A stretch of DNA of 64,000 nucleotides. Origin: Amycolatopsis mongoliensis. GTDB lineage: Bacteria; Actinomycetota; Actinomycetes; Mycobacteriales; Pseudonocardiaceae. Positions within the stretch are counted from its first letter, which is position 1, and every line of letters begins with the position of its first letter. The notes below the pieces were generated by a model that saw only the letters and a list, made by a program, of their open reading frames with translations, did no database searches and had not been told where the DNA came from. The position numbers were made by a program, and so were the translations under genes. Location: the NCBI RefSeq assembly GCF_030285665.1, contig NZ_CP127295.1:6882001-6946000 (forward strand), written 5' to 3'. Shown piece after piece: positions 16,636-24,564 of this stretch.

Positions 16636-16886
16636 GCTAGTGTCGCGCGCCTGAGGTTCGTTGACAGCGGCCCGGCCCTGCGCGCCAAAGTGGCATCGGG
16701 TGCATCGGACCCGGATCTGCCGAGGGTCGCGGCGGCTGGTCCGGCGACATGAATGAGTCATTCATGTCGTCGGACGAGGTGAATGGGTCATTCACTGCAT
16801 CGCGGCCGGGACTGCCCGGGCCGGGCTCTCATGACGCAGGTTCCCGCCGCCCGAACGGCAAACACCCTGCAACGCCCGACACTAGC
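16636..16886. repeat. Dispersed repeat element, copy 2, with terminal inverted repeats
   Basis: The part 16690-16881 is nearly identical in layout to copy 1: GTGGCATCGGG at the left, core arms at 16741-16756 and 16758-16773 (one mismatch), CAAACACCCTGCAACG near the right. A second small palindrome TGAATG-GGT-CATTCA follows the core. The flanks add a perfect 10-bp inverted pair, GCTAGTGTCG at 16636-16645 and CGACACTAGC at 16877-16886. The right arm covers the stop codon of the LPMO gene. This looks like a non-coding miniature mobile element; no target duplication is obvious. Confidence 0.75.
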
Positions 16887-17553
16887 GGCCCGAGAAGTTC
16901 ACGTCGCTGCAGAAGTAGTACGACTGGTCGAGGTGGCTCGCCTGCCAGATGGTGTAGACGACGTGCCGCCCGGTCCGGGCGCCCGCGTCGACGGCGATCT
17001 GGTACTGCCCGGCGGGGGCGATGCGGCCGGACTGGGCGACCGGTTCGAGAGCGCCCCAGCTCAGCGGCTGGGTGGCGGCGTCGAAGCCCTGCCGGGTGAT
17101 GTACACCCGCAGGTAGTCCGCGCCGTGGTGGGCCTGGTCGGTGACGGTGAGCGTGAACCTGTTGTCCTTGTTCGCCATCTGCCACGCGCCGACGGTGTCC
17201 AGTGCGTTGTACCGGGGGCTCTGCGTGCGGCCGCCGCTGCACAGCGTTCCGTCGGGGATGGCGGCCTGGTGGTTGCCGGCGACGCCTTCGCGGTAGAGCC
17301 CGTTCCAGTTCCACATCGCGTTGGGGTCGGCCTGCCAGGCCTGCCAGCACATCGGGTCCCGCGTCGCCATGGCCGGGTTCTGGAAGTCGCTGCCCCAGCG
17401 GTTCCAGCAGCCGTAGTTGCGTGACGGCGGGTCGGTGGCGGAACCGTGCGCCTCGGCGACACCGGTGAGCGCGCCGCCCAGCAGCACGGCGGTCACGGCC
17501 GTCACCGCCAGGGAGAGCAAGGTCTTGCGGGGGCGAATCCGTCGGGGAACCAC
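16882..17553 (-). CDS. AA10 lytic polysaccharide monooxygenase, secreted
   Basis: A 223-residue protein. After a signal peptide (TLLSLAVTAVTAVLLGGALT, cleavage at AEA/HGS) the mature chain starts with His, the first ligand of the copper histidine brace. DPPSRNYGCWNRW, DPMCWQAWQ, MWNWNGLYR and CSGGRTQ match the single-domain streptomycete AA10 enzymes. QAHHGADYLRVYITRQGFD supplies the second His. The enzyme oxidatively cleaves crystalline cellulose or chitin. GTG at 17551-17553 follows AAGGAGGA. A perfect CebR box lies 46 bp upstream, which argues for cellulose. The stop codon lies in the border of repeat copy 2. Confidence 0.9.
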   Translation of the reverse strand: MVPRRIRPRKTLLSLAVTAVTAVLLGGALTGVAEAHGSATDPPSRNYGCWNRWGSDFQNPAMATRDPMCWQAWQADPNAMWNWNGLYREGVAGNHQAAIPDGTLCSGGRTQSPRYNALDTVGAWQMANKDNRFTLTVTDQAHHGADYLRVYITRQGFDAATQPLSWGALEPVAQSGRIAPAGQYQIAVDAGARTGRHVVYTIWQASHLDQSYYFCSDVNFSGR

Positions 17554-17598
17554 TCTGTCCTCCTTGATCGGCGAAGACCGGCGAATCGGTCCGCGGGT

Positions 17599-17612
17599 TG
17601 GGAGCGCTCCCA
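17599..17612. promoter_or_regulatory. CebR box (cellobiose-responsive operator)
   Basis: TGGGAGCGCTCCCA is a perfect 14-bp palindrome identical to the consensus operator of the streptomycete cellulose-utilisation repressor CebR. It lies 46 bp upstream of the LPMO start codon, facing it. The site implies repression in the absence of cello-oligosaccharides. Confidence 0.85.
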
Positions 17613-17825
17613 GGTGTGCGCCGACCATACGCCCCGACGCGTGCCGGTGGCCAGAAACAAACCGCCGGGACACCGATGCGGTGCCCGGATTTCCGGTGCG
17701 GCGACGTGCTGAACGGCTCCTGAACGGCCGAGGGAGCCGGGCCGGCGCCCCCTGAACGGCCTCGCGTCCGGGAACGCACCGTGAGCGCGGAGCCGTGGTG
17801 GCTGCTCCGCCCGGGCGGATCCGGA

Positions 17826-17859
17826 AAATCGTCGCGCTCCCGCGGGAACGCGACGATTT
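17826..17859. promoter_or_regulatory. Inverted repeat in the 397-bp LPMO-cyclase spacer
   Basis: AAATCGTCGCG (17826-17836) and CGCGACGATTT (17849-17859) are perfect 11-bp arms around 12 bp, and the pairing extends outward (CCGGA/TCCGG) with a one-base bulge. It lies about 90 bp before the cyclase gene. It may be an operator or a hairpin. The spacer also has CTGAACGGC three times (near 17707-17760) of unknown meaning. Confidence 0.5.
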
Positions 17860-17890
17860 CCGGGGCCATCCGGCCGCCATCCACCGTGCT

Positions 17891-17903
17891 GATACTCCGT
17901 ATC
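17891..17903. promoter_or_regulatory. GATAC-N3-GTATC palindrome before the catabolic operon
   Basis: GATAC (17891-17895) and GTATC (17899-17903) are perfect arms around TCC, 48 bp before the cyclase start. A third GATAC is at about 17921. Small sites of this form suit GntR- or IclR-type regulators; none is encoded next to the operon. Confidence 0.4.
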
Positions 17904-17950
17904 CGCGATTTCGTCTTCCTCGATACCGCCCGGACCCCGACAGTGAAGGC

Positions 17951-18913
17951 GTGGACCGAACCGATCCCGAGGGCGCGATCGCCGCGGCCGCCCAGCGGTG
18001 CTCCAACCGGGGCCGCTGGGGCGCCGACGACGTCCTCGGCACCCTGAACTTCCTCGACGAAGCCAAACGCCGTGCGGGCGCGGCACTCGTCCGCCGCGGC
18101 GCGAGCTTCTCGCTCGCCCAGGCCTTCGGCGCCGACGGCCCGCAGAAGGGCTGGCGGCGCCGGACCAACCCGGTGCACACGATGCTGGACACCGGGGTGG
18201 ACGCCGAACGCGGCACGCAGGGCTTCCCGCACGGGCTCGGCGGCGCCGACGACGTCGTCTTCATGCCCCTGCAGGCCTCGACCCAGTGGGACGGGCTCGG
18301 CCACATCTTCGACCACGGCCTCGCCTACAACGGCCGCCGCGCCGGTGACGTCGTGACCAGCGAAGGCGATCGCGTCACCGGCATCGAGACGACCGCCGGC
18401 CTGATCGCCGGCCGCGGGGTCCTGCTCGACGTCGGGCGCGCGCTCGGTGACGACGGTGAGCTCCCGGACGGGTTCGCGATCACCGCCGAGCACCTCGCCG
18501 CCACCATCGCCGCGCAGGGCGCGACCGCCGCGGTCGGGCGCGGGGACCTGTTGCTGGTGCGCACCGGCCGGCTGACCCGCGCCCGCCGCGAAGGCTGGGG
18601 CGACTACGCCGGCGGCGACTCGCCGGGGCTGTCGTTCACCACCGCGGACTGGCTGCACGGCACGGAGATCGCCGGCATCGCGACCGACACGTGGGGCTTC
18701 GAGGTGCGGCCCAACGAGTTCGACGTCGCCTTCCAGCCGCTGCACCAGGTCGCCATCCCGCACATCGGGTTGTTCCTGGGGGAGATGTGGGACCTCGACG
18801 CGCTGGCCGCCGACTGCGCGGCCGACGGCGTCTTCGAGTTCTGGCTCACCGCCGCGCCGCTGCCGGTGACCGGCGCCGTGGGCGCGCCGGTCGCACCGAT
18901 CGCCGTCAAGTAA
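17951..18913 (+). CDS. Cyclase-family (kynurenine formamidase-like) hydrolase
   Basis: A 320-residue protein of the cyclase superfamily. GRWGADDVLGTLNFL is the N-terminal signature. STQWDGLGHIFDHGLAYNG carries the metal-binding H-x-x-D-like core (D-G-L-G-H), and VLLDVGRALG, FTTADWLHGTEIAGIATDTWGFEV and HQVAIPHIGLFLGEMWDLDAL follow the family order. Members hydrolyse amides or lactones in aromatic and other catabolic routes. The GTG at 17951 is a best guess; its ribosome site AAGG is unusually close. It is first in a run of seven same-strand genes. Confidence 0.82.
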   Translation: MDRTDPEGAIAAAAQRCSNRGRWGADDVLGTLNFLDEAKRRAGAALVRRGASFSLAQAFGADGPQKGWRRRTNPVHTMLDTGVDAERGTQGFPHGLGGADDVVFMPLQASTQWDGLGHIFDHGLAYNGRRAGDVVTSEGDRVTGIETTAGLIAGRGVLLDVGRALGDDGELPDGFAITAEHLAATIAAQGATAAVGRGDLLLVRTGRLTRARREGWGDYAGGDSPGLSFTTADWLHGTEIAGIATDTWGFEVRPNEFDVAFQPLHQVAIPHIGLFLGEMWDLDALAADCAADGVFEFWLTAAPLPVTGAVGAPVAPIAVK

Positions 18914-18927
18914 CCGAGGGAGCACCC

Positions 18928-20046
18928 ATGACCGCCGTGAACACCGTCCTCGTGGTGGGCGCCGGCCTCGCCGGTACCGGCACCGCGATCCTGCTCGCCT
19001 CCGGCGGCGTCGCGGTCGACCTCGTCGAGAGCTCCGCCGGAGCCGGCACCGAAGGCTCGGGCATCACCTTGCAGGGCAACGCCTTGCGGGTGCTGCGCGA
19101 ACTCGGCGTCTGGGACGCGGTGCGGGCCGAGGGCTACTGCTTCGACAGCCTGGGCCTGCGCGCACCGGACGCCGCCGGCACGCTGCTGGCCGAGATCCCC
19201 GACGCCCGCACGGGCGGCCCGGACCTGCCCGCGACCCTCGGGATACCCCGGCCCACGCTGGCGCGCATCTTCGTCGACCGGGCCCGCGAAGCCGGCGCGA
19301 AGGTCTGCTTCGGACTGTCGGTGGCCGGGCTGGCCGAAGGCGAGGTGACCTTTTCCGACGGTTCGATCGGCCACTACGACCTGGTCGTCGGCGCCGACGG
19401 GATCCGCTCCGCGACGCGCGGGCTGCTCGGGATCGACGCGCGGACCCGGGCGACCGGCATGGGGATCTGGCGCGCGTTCGGCCCGCGTCCGGCGTCGGTC
19501 ACGCGCACCGACCTCTACTACGGCGGCCCGTCCTACATCGCCGGCTACTGCCCGACCGGCGAAGACTCGCTCTACGCCTACGTCGTCGAAGCGGCCCGGA
19601 ACCGCGGCTCCCTCACCCCCGCCGAGCGGCTCGCGACCCTGCGGACCCTCGCGTCGGCCTACCACGGCCCGTGGGACGAGATCCGCGAGACACTGGTCGA
19701 CCCCGCCCGGGTGAACTACACGTGGTTCGAGACGCACGTGCTCCCGCCGCCGTGGCACCGCGGCCGCGTCGTGCTGATCGGCGACGCCGCGCACGCCTGC
19801 CCGCCCACCCTCGCCCAGGGCGGCGCGCAGGCCCTTGAAGACGCGACGGTGCTCGCCGAACTCCTGCTCGCCGCCGACGCGCTCGACGACGGGCTCTGGA
19901 CGGCGTTCACCGATCGGCGGTTCGGCCGCGCGAAGGCCGTCGTCGACGCCTCGAACCGGCTCGGCCAGTGGCTGCTCGACCACGAGCAGGGGGACGTCCC
20001 CGGCCTGATGCACGAGATCGCCGCCCTGGTCACCCCGCCCGCCTGA
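18928..20046 (+). CDS. FAD-dependent aromatic-ring monooxygenase
   Basis: A 372-residue flavoprotein of the p-hydroxybenzoate-hydroxylase class. The GxGxxG is VLVVGAGLAGTGTAILLAS, the DG motif is YDLVVGADGIRSATR near residue 155, and the GD motif is GRVVLIGDAAHACPPTLAQGG near residue 280, with ALEDATVLAELL after. It should hydroxylate a phenol or related ring using NAD(P)H and O2. GAGGGAGC precedes the ATG. It is followed directly by the VOC dioxygenase, consistent with hydroxylation followed by ring cleavage. Confidence 0.9.
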   Translation: MTAVNTVLVVGAGLAGTGTAILLASGGVAVDLVESSAGAGTEGSGITLQGNALRVLRELGVWDAVRAEGYCFDSLGLRAPDAAGTLLAEIPDARTGGPDLPATLGIPRPTLARIFVDRAREAGAKVCFGLSVAGLAEGEVTFSDGSIGHYDLVVGADGIRSATRGLLGIDARTRATGMGIWRAFGPRPASVTRTDLYYGGPSYIAGYCPTGEDSLYAYVVEAARNRGSLTPAERLATLRTLASAYHGPWDEIRETLVDPARVNYTWFETHVLPPPWHRGRVVLIGDAAHACPPTLAQGGAQALEDATVLAELLLAADALDDGLWTAFTDRRFGRAKAVVDASNRLGQWLLDHEQGDVPGLMHEIAALVTPPA

Positions 20047-20055
20047 GAGGAACCC

Positions 20056-20994
20056 ATGCCCGACCAGCTCATCACCCACCTGCGGCACGTCGACCTCGCC
20101 GTGCCCGACCTGTCCCGCCAGCAGGACTTCTTCACGAACGCCTGGGGCCTGTCCGCCGAGCACTCCGACACGGGGATCGCCTTCCTCGCCGCCGAAGGCT
20201 CCCCGGAGCAGTACGTCGTCCGGCTCCGGGAAGCGGCCGACAAGCGGATCGACCTCATCGCCTTCGGCGCCGGCTCACCGTCCGATGTGGACGCACTGGC
20301 CGGGCGCCTCGCCGTCGCGGGCGTCACGCTCGTCACCGAGCCGGGGACGATGACGACGCCCGGCGGCGGGTACGGGTTCCGGTTCTTCGACAACGAAGGC
20401 CGCACGATCGAGATCAGCGCCGAGGTCGCCGTGCGGCGGCACCGCCGGATCGAGGCGGGCGAGCACGTCCCGGTGCGGCTGTCCCACGTCGTCGTCAACT
20501 CCGCGAACCCGGAAGAAACCCGCGCCTTCTACGAAAAGCACCTCGGGTTCCGGCTCTCGGACATCCTGATGCACCCGCGGATGGGCGAGATGATGTGGTT
20601 CCTGCGAATCAACGCGTGGCACCACAGCCTCGCCGTCGCCCGCGGCCCGCACCCGTCGCTGCACCACGCGTCCTTCGAGCTGCGCGGCCTCGACGAGTAC
20701 CTGCGCGGCACCGGGAAGCTGCTGCGCGCGGGCGTCGAGAAGATCTGGGGCCCGGGCCGGCACCTGGCGGGCAACAACACGTTCTCCTACTTCCTCGACC
20801 CGCACGGCAACACCGTCGAGTACACGACGGAGCTGGAGCTGGTCGACGAGGACGCCTGGCACCCGCACCTGTACGACTTCAGCGACCCCGCGGTGAGCGA
20901 CCAGTGGGGCACGGCGAACGCGATGGACGAGTTCGTCGCCCGCAAGTCGTTCAACGACCCCGACCGCGGCCTGTTCGTCGCCCCGCCGGTCTGA
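20056..20994 (+). CDS. Two-domain VOC (extradiol-type) dioxygenase
   Basis: A 312-residue protein made of two vicinal-oxygen-chelate modules (about 5-130 and 143-275). The C-terminal module has the metal triad expected of type I extradiol dioxygenases: VRLSHVVVNS (His), LHHASFEL (His) and TVEYTTELELV (Glu). YFLDPHGNTVEY is the strand before the Glu. It likely cleaves a catechol made by the preceding monooxygenase. The usual conserved Tyr and His of the second sphere cannot be assigned with confidence, so other VOC chemistry is possible. Confidence 0.83.
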   Translation: MPDQLITHLRHVDLAVPDLSRQQDFFTNAWGLSAEHSDTGIAFLAAEGSPEQYVVRLREAADKRIDLIAFGAGSPSDVDALAGRLAVAGVTLVTEPGTMTTPGGGYGFRFFDNEGRTIEISAEVAVRRHRRIEAGEHVPVRLSHVVVNSANPEETRAFYEKHLGFRLSDILMHPRMGEMMWFLRINAWHHSLAVARGPHPSLHHASFELRGLDEYLRGTGKLLRAGVEKIWGPGRHLAGNNTFSYFLDPHGNTVEYTTELELVDEDAWHPHLYDFSDPAVSDQWGTANAMDEFVARKSFNDPDRGLFVAPPV

Positions 20995-20997
20995 GCC

Positions 20998-21954
20998 ATG
21001 CGGTTCGCCACTTATCTCCACGACGGAGTCACGCACGCCGGCGTCGTCGGCGACGACGGGCTGCACGCGCTGCCCGACGGCGCGACCGTCCTCGGGCTGG
21101 TCCGGAACGGGCTGCCCACGGCGCTGGCCCAGGGCACCCGCGCGCTGCGCTCGCCCGCCGTGCCGATCGAGCGGGTCCGGCTGCTGCCACCCCTGGACCC
21201 GCCGACCGTGCGGGACTTCGTGGCGTTCGAGGAGCACGTCGAGGGGGTCGTCGCGAGCGTCGGCGACGGCGCCGGGGTCGTCCCCGAGTGGTACGAGGCG
21301 CCGACGTTCTACTTCACCAACCCGTACGCGCTCGTCGGCGCGCACGACGACGTGCCGGTGCCACCGGGCTCGCGGCTGTTCGACTTCGAGCTCGAAGTGG
21401 CCGCGGTGATCGGCCACGACGGCACGTCGCTCACCCCCGCCGAAGCGCGCGACGCGATCTTCGGGTACACGATCCTCAACGACTGGTCCGCGCGGGACCT
21501 GCAACGCCGCGAGATGAAGGTCGACCTGGGGCCCGCCAAGGGCAAGGACTCGGCGACCACGCTGGGACCGTGGCTCGTCACCGCCGACGAGCTGGAGCCC
21601 TTTCGCGACGGCGACGGGTTCCTGGCACCGGCGATGCGGGTGTCGGTCAACGGCCGCGAAATCGGCCACGACCTGCTGTCCAACATGGGCTGGCCGTTCG
21701 AGGACCTGGTTTCCTACGCTTCGCGCGGCACGTGGGTCCGCGCGGGTGACGTCCTGGGCTCGGGCACCTGCGGCAACGGCGGGTGCCTCGCCGAGCTGTG
21801 GGGCCGCGGCCGGCCGGTCCCGGCGCTCGCCCCCGGTGACGTCGTCGAGATGACGGTCGAAGGGCTCGGCACGATCCGCAACACCGTCGTCGCGGGCGTG
21901 GATCTGCCGCCCGTCGCCCCGGCTCGCCCGCGGCCGCGGAAGCGCGCGCGATGA
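20998..21954 (+). CDS. Fumarylacetoacetate hydrolase-family protein
   Basis: A 318-residue enzyme. The C-terminal FAH fold is clear: FDFELEVAAVIG carries the metal-binding E-x-E, ILNDWSARDLQRREM and GKDSATTLGPWLVT the active-site segments, and GSGTCGNGGCLAELWG the C-terminal loop. The N-terminal part is a shorter lid. In aromatic meta-cleavage pathways such proteins hydrolyse C-C bonds or hydrate dienoates. It starts 3 bp after the dioxygenase stop and ends overlapping the SDR ATG. Confidence 0.88.
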   Translation: MRFATYLHDGVTHAGVVGDDGLHALPDGATVLGLVRNGLPTALAQGTRALRSPAVPIERVRLLPPLDPPTVRDFVAFEEHVEGVVASVGDGAGVVPEWYEAPTFYFTNPYALVGAHDDVPVPPGSRLFDFELEVAAVIGHDGTSLTPAEARDAIFGYTILNDWSARDLQRREMKVDLGPAKGKDSATTLGPWLVTADELEPFRDGDGFLAPAMRVSVNGREIGHDLLSNMGWPFEDLVSYASRGTWVRAGDVLGSGTCGNGGCLAELWGRGRPVPALAPGDVVEMTVEGLGTIRNTVVAGVDLPPVAPARPRPRKRAR

Positions 21955-22687
21955 CCGGCCGGGTGGCGGGGAAGGTCGTGGTGGTCACCGGTGCGGCCCG
22001 GGGCCAAGGCGCCGCGGAGGCGCGACTGCCGGCCGCCGAGGGCGCGCAGGTCGTCGGCGTCGACCTGGCCGAGGAACCGGCCGAGGAGCTGCCGGGCGTC
22101 GAGTACGCCCGCCTCGACGTCACCGATCGCGCCGGGTGGGCGGCGCTGGTGCGGGACCGGGACCGGATCGACGGGCTCGTCGCCAACGCGGGCATCACCT
22201 GGCGCGCCCGGCTGTCCGAGGTCGCACCGGAAGACCTGGCGCGGGTCCACGACGCAACGTCGGCGGGACGCTGCGGGCGATCCAGGCCGTGCTGCCGTGC
22301 ATGCCCGCCGGCGGCCCGATCGTCGTCGTCGGCTCGGTGGCCGCGCTGACCGGCCACTACCCGGCGGCCTGCACGGCGAGCAAGTGGGCGCTGCGCGGGC
22401 CGGCGAAGACGGCGTGCACCGAGCTCGGCCCACGCGGCATCCGCGTCAACACCGTGCACCCCGGCTACCTCGAGACGGCGATGACCGCGTCCGCGGCACC
22501 CGCGTTCCGCGCCGCGAACATCGCCGAAACGCCGCTGGGCCGCACCGGCGCCGTGGCCGACGTCGCTCCGCTGGTGGTGTTCCTGCTCAGCGACGACGCG
22601 TCGTTCATCACCGGCGCCGAGATCCCCGTCGACGGGGGACTGACCGCCCACGGAGGCGTCAAGTCCCTCGCCGGCGCACTCTCCTGA
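21951..22687 (+). pseudogene. Short-chain dehydrogenase, frameshifted and lacking the catalytic Tyr
   Basis: The start frame gives MTGRVAGKVVVVTGAARGQG, VDLAEEPAEE, LDVTDRAG and LVANAGITWRARLSE, the NAD-binding half of an SDR. At about 22254 a base is missing: GACGCAACGTC should read GAC-GCN-AAC-GTC (..VHD-V/A-NVGGT). The second frame then continues GGTLRAIQAVLPCMP to IPVDGGLTAHGG and the stop at 22685-22687. The catalytic Y-x-x-x-K reads C-T-A-S-K (TGC at 22370-22372), and usually conserved leucines are Pro (RLPAAEG, LRGPAKT). Two independent lesions argue for genuine decay rather than a sequencing slip. The rest of the operon is intact. Confidence 0.85.
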
Positions 22688-22698
22688 AAGGACGATCC

Positions 22699-23844
22699 GT
22701 GTTCGAATACTTCCCCGGCAACTACGTCTGGAACCTGGGCGTCGTCGCGACGCTCAACAGCGGCGGCCTCATCGACGAGGTCGACCGCGCCTGCCGCCCG
22801 ATCAAGGAGGCGGCCCAGCGCGGCGAAGACGCCGGCACCGCGGACTTCCTGCGCGCCTGGACCGCGTTGACCGACCAGCTCGTGACCCAGGCCGAGGAGG
22901 CGGAGAAGAACGGGCACCCGCGGACGGCGAAGCAGCTCTACGCCCGCGCCACCAACTATCTCTGCCAGGCCGAGCGCATGCAGAGCGCGTCGGCGCCCGA
23001 CCGGCTCGACACCTACCGGCGCGTCCTCGCCCTGCAGGAGAAGGCGTTCGAGACGGTCACCCGCGTCGAAATCCCGTACGAGGGAACCACTTTGCCGGCC
23101 TACTTCAGCCGTGCGGGCACCGGCCGGGCCCCGGTCGTGATCATGTGGAACGGGCTGGACTCGACCAAGGAGCACATGTACTCCTCCCGGCACTGGGAAG
23201 AGCTGGCCGCGCGCGGGATCTCGTGCCTGATGGTCGATTGCCCGGGTTCCGGGGAAGCGCTGCGCCTGCAGGGCCTCACCGCGCGCGTGGACACCGAAGC
23301 GTGGGCGGCCGCGTGCGTCGACTACCTCGAAACGCGCGCCGACGTCGACCCGGCCCGCATCGGCCTGGTCGGCTGGTCCCTCGGCGGCTACTACGCCCCG
23401 CGCGCGGCGGCGTTCGAGAAGCGGCTCGCGCTGGTCGTCGCGTGGGGCGCCAACCACGACTGGGGCGCGGTGCAGCGGCGCCGGCTGCAGCGCGAAGGCG
23501 AGCGCCCGGTGCCGCACTACTGGGAGCACGTCCGGTGGGTGTGGGGCCACGAGAACCTCGACGAGTTCATCGGCTTCGCCGCGGCGGTGAACCTCGACGG
23601 CGTCGTCGAGCGGATCACCGTGCCGTTCCTCGTCTGCCACGGCGAGAACGACCGGCAGATCCCGCTGGAGTACGCGCACCGCTCCTACGACCAGGCGACG
23701 GCCAGCCCGGACCGGCGGCTGCGGATCTTCACCGCGGAGGAGGGCGGGGCCGAGCACATCGGGCTCGACCACCTCTCCCACGTGAGCACCTTCATCGCCG
23801 GCTGGGTCGCCGACGCGTTCCGCGCCGGCCGGGCTTTGTCTTGA
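22699..23844 (+). CDS. Alpha/beta-hydrolase of the DUF1100/C-C hydrolase type
   Basis: A 381-residue protein. An N-terminal helical part (residues 1-110) precedes the hydrolase fold: APVVIMWNGLDSTKEHMY (oxyanion region), GLVGWSLGGYYAPRAAA with the nucleophile Ser near residue 217, LVCHGENDRQIPLEYA with Asp, and AEHIGLDHLSH with His. This layout is that of 2,6-dihydropseudooxynicotine hydrolase and FrsA-like proteins, which cleave C-C or ester bonds in catabolism. GTG start with GAAAGGA. It completes the catabolic operon, where it could cut a ring-fission product. Confidence 0.83.
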   Translation: MFEYFPGNYVWNLGVVATLNSGGLIDEVDRACRPIKEAAQRGEDAGTADFLRAWTALTDQLVTQAEEAEKNGHPRTAKQLYARATNYLCQAERMQSASAPDRLDTYRRVLALQEKAFETVTRVEIPYEGTTLPAYFSRAGTGRAPVVIMWNGLDSTKEHMYSSRHWEELAARGISCLMVDCPGSGEALRLQGLTARVDTEAWAAACVDYLETRADVDPARIGLVGWSLGGYYAPRAAAFEKRLALVVAWGANHDWGAVQRRRLQREGERPVPHYWEHVRWVWGHENLDEFIGFAAAVNLDGVVERITVPFLVCHGENDRQIPLEYAHRSYDQATASPDRRLRIFTAEEGGAEHIGLDHLSHVSTFIAGWVADAFRAGRALS

Positions 23845-23923
23845 CATAAGGACCGCGCCGTGGCTACCGTCGCGAACGCCGGAACGTCCGGGGCACGGCG
23901 GCCGGAAGGGCGGAAACCCGGGC

Positions 23924-24265
23924 ATGGCAGCGATCCACCACGTGGCGGTCGTCGTCGACGACCTCGACCAGTCGATCGGCTTCTACACGCGGGCGCTCGG
24001 CTTCCGGCTCTCCGCCGACCGCCCCGGCACCCTCGGCCCCGGTGCCTGGCTCGACGTCGGGGACCAGCAGCTCCACCTGATCGCAGGGTCGTCGGGTCCC
24101 TCGCGGGGGCAGCACTTCGCGGTGCTCGTGGACGATCTGGACGCGGAGGTCCGGAGGCTGCGCGCCGCCGGGGTCGACGTCAGCGATCCGGTGCCCGTCG
24201 GTGCCGCCCGCCAGTCCTTCCTCGCCGACCCCTCGGGGAACGCGATCGAGCTCCACGAGAAATAA
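23924..24265 (+). CDS. Small VOC-family protein (glyoxalase-like)
   Basis: A 113-residue single VOC module: IHHVAVVVDDLDQSIGFYTRALGF, LHLIAGSS, HFAVLVDDLDAEVRRLRAAG, FLADPSGNAIELHE. The metal ligands His, His and Glu are in the expected places. It could act as a lyase, isomerase or binding protein. It is 79 bp from the hydrolase and may belong to the same transcript. It ends before a palindrome at 24314. Confidence 0.82.
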   Translation: MAAIHHVAVVVDDLDQSIGFYTRALGFRLSADRPGTLGPGAWLDVGDQQLHLIAGSSGPSRGQHFAVLVDDLDAEVRRLRAAGVDVSDPVPVGAARQSFLADPSGNAIELHEK

Positions 24266-24313
24266 CCCCGAGGCAGGCGCCCCTCTTTTCAGGATGTGGA
24301 CGCCCTGGGACGG

Positions 24314-24329
24314 CGGCTCCGCGGAGCCG
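24314..24329. promoter_or_regulatory. Perfect 16-bp palindrome
   Basis: CGGCTCCG-CGGAGCCG lies 48 bp after the VOC stop and 30 bp before the small gene at 24360. With no loop bases it is more likely a protein site than an efficient terminator. Confidence 0.35.
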
Positions 24330-24359
24330 AGAATGTCCTGACGGCGGAAGGGGCGCACG

Positions 24360-24539
24360 ATGAAGCGGATGGTCCACGCGCTGGCACGGGCGCTCACCGG
24401 CTTCGGGTGGGTGCTGGTGCCCCCGGTCCCGCCGTTCGAACCCGGCTCGGCCGTACCGGTCCCGCGACCCGTGGCCGACACGCCGAGCGTGCCGTTGTCC
24501 CGCCGGGAACGCGAGGAGTTCCTGCGGATCATCGGCTGA
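24360..24539 (+). CDS. Small protein, resembles DUF6059
   Basis: A 59-residue frame with an excellent ribosome site (GGAAGGGG at 24346-24353, six bases before the ATG). The sequence has a hydrophobic patch, ALTGFGWVLVPPVPPFEP, a Pro-rich middle and a charged end, SRREREEFLRIIG. This shape resembles DUF6059 peptides of actinomycetes, often found near winged-helix or SARP-type regulators, and a winged-helix protein is encoded convergently 25 bp away. Function is unknown. Evidence rests on the start signal and codon usage. Confidence 0.6.
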   Translation: MKRMVHALARALTGFGWVLVPPVPPFEPGSAVPVPRPVADTPSVPLSRREREEFLRIIG

Positions 24540-24564
24540 GAAGTCCGAAAAGGACTCGAGTGCT

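Noticed and set aside
16636..16886. Insertion sequence with transposase
   Set aside because: The 251-bp element holds no coding capacity for a transposase; it is treated as a non-coding repeat.
21951..22687. Programmed frameshift producing a full SDR
   Set aside because: No slippery heptamer or stimulatory structure is seen, and the catalytic Tyr is also replaced, so decay is the simpler reading.
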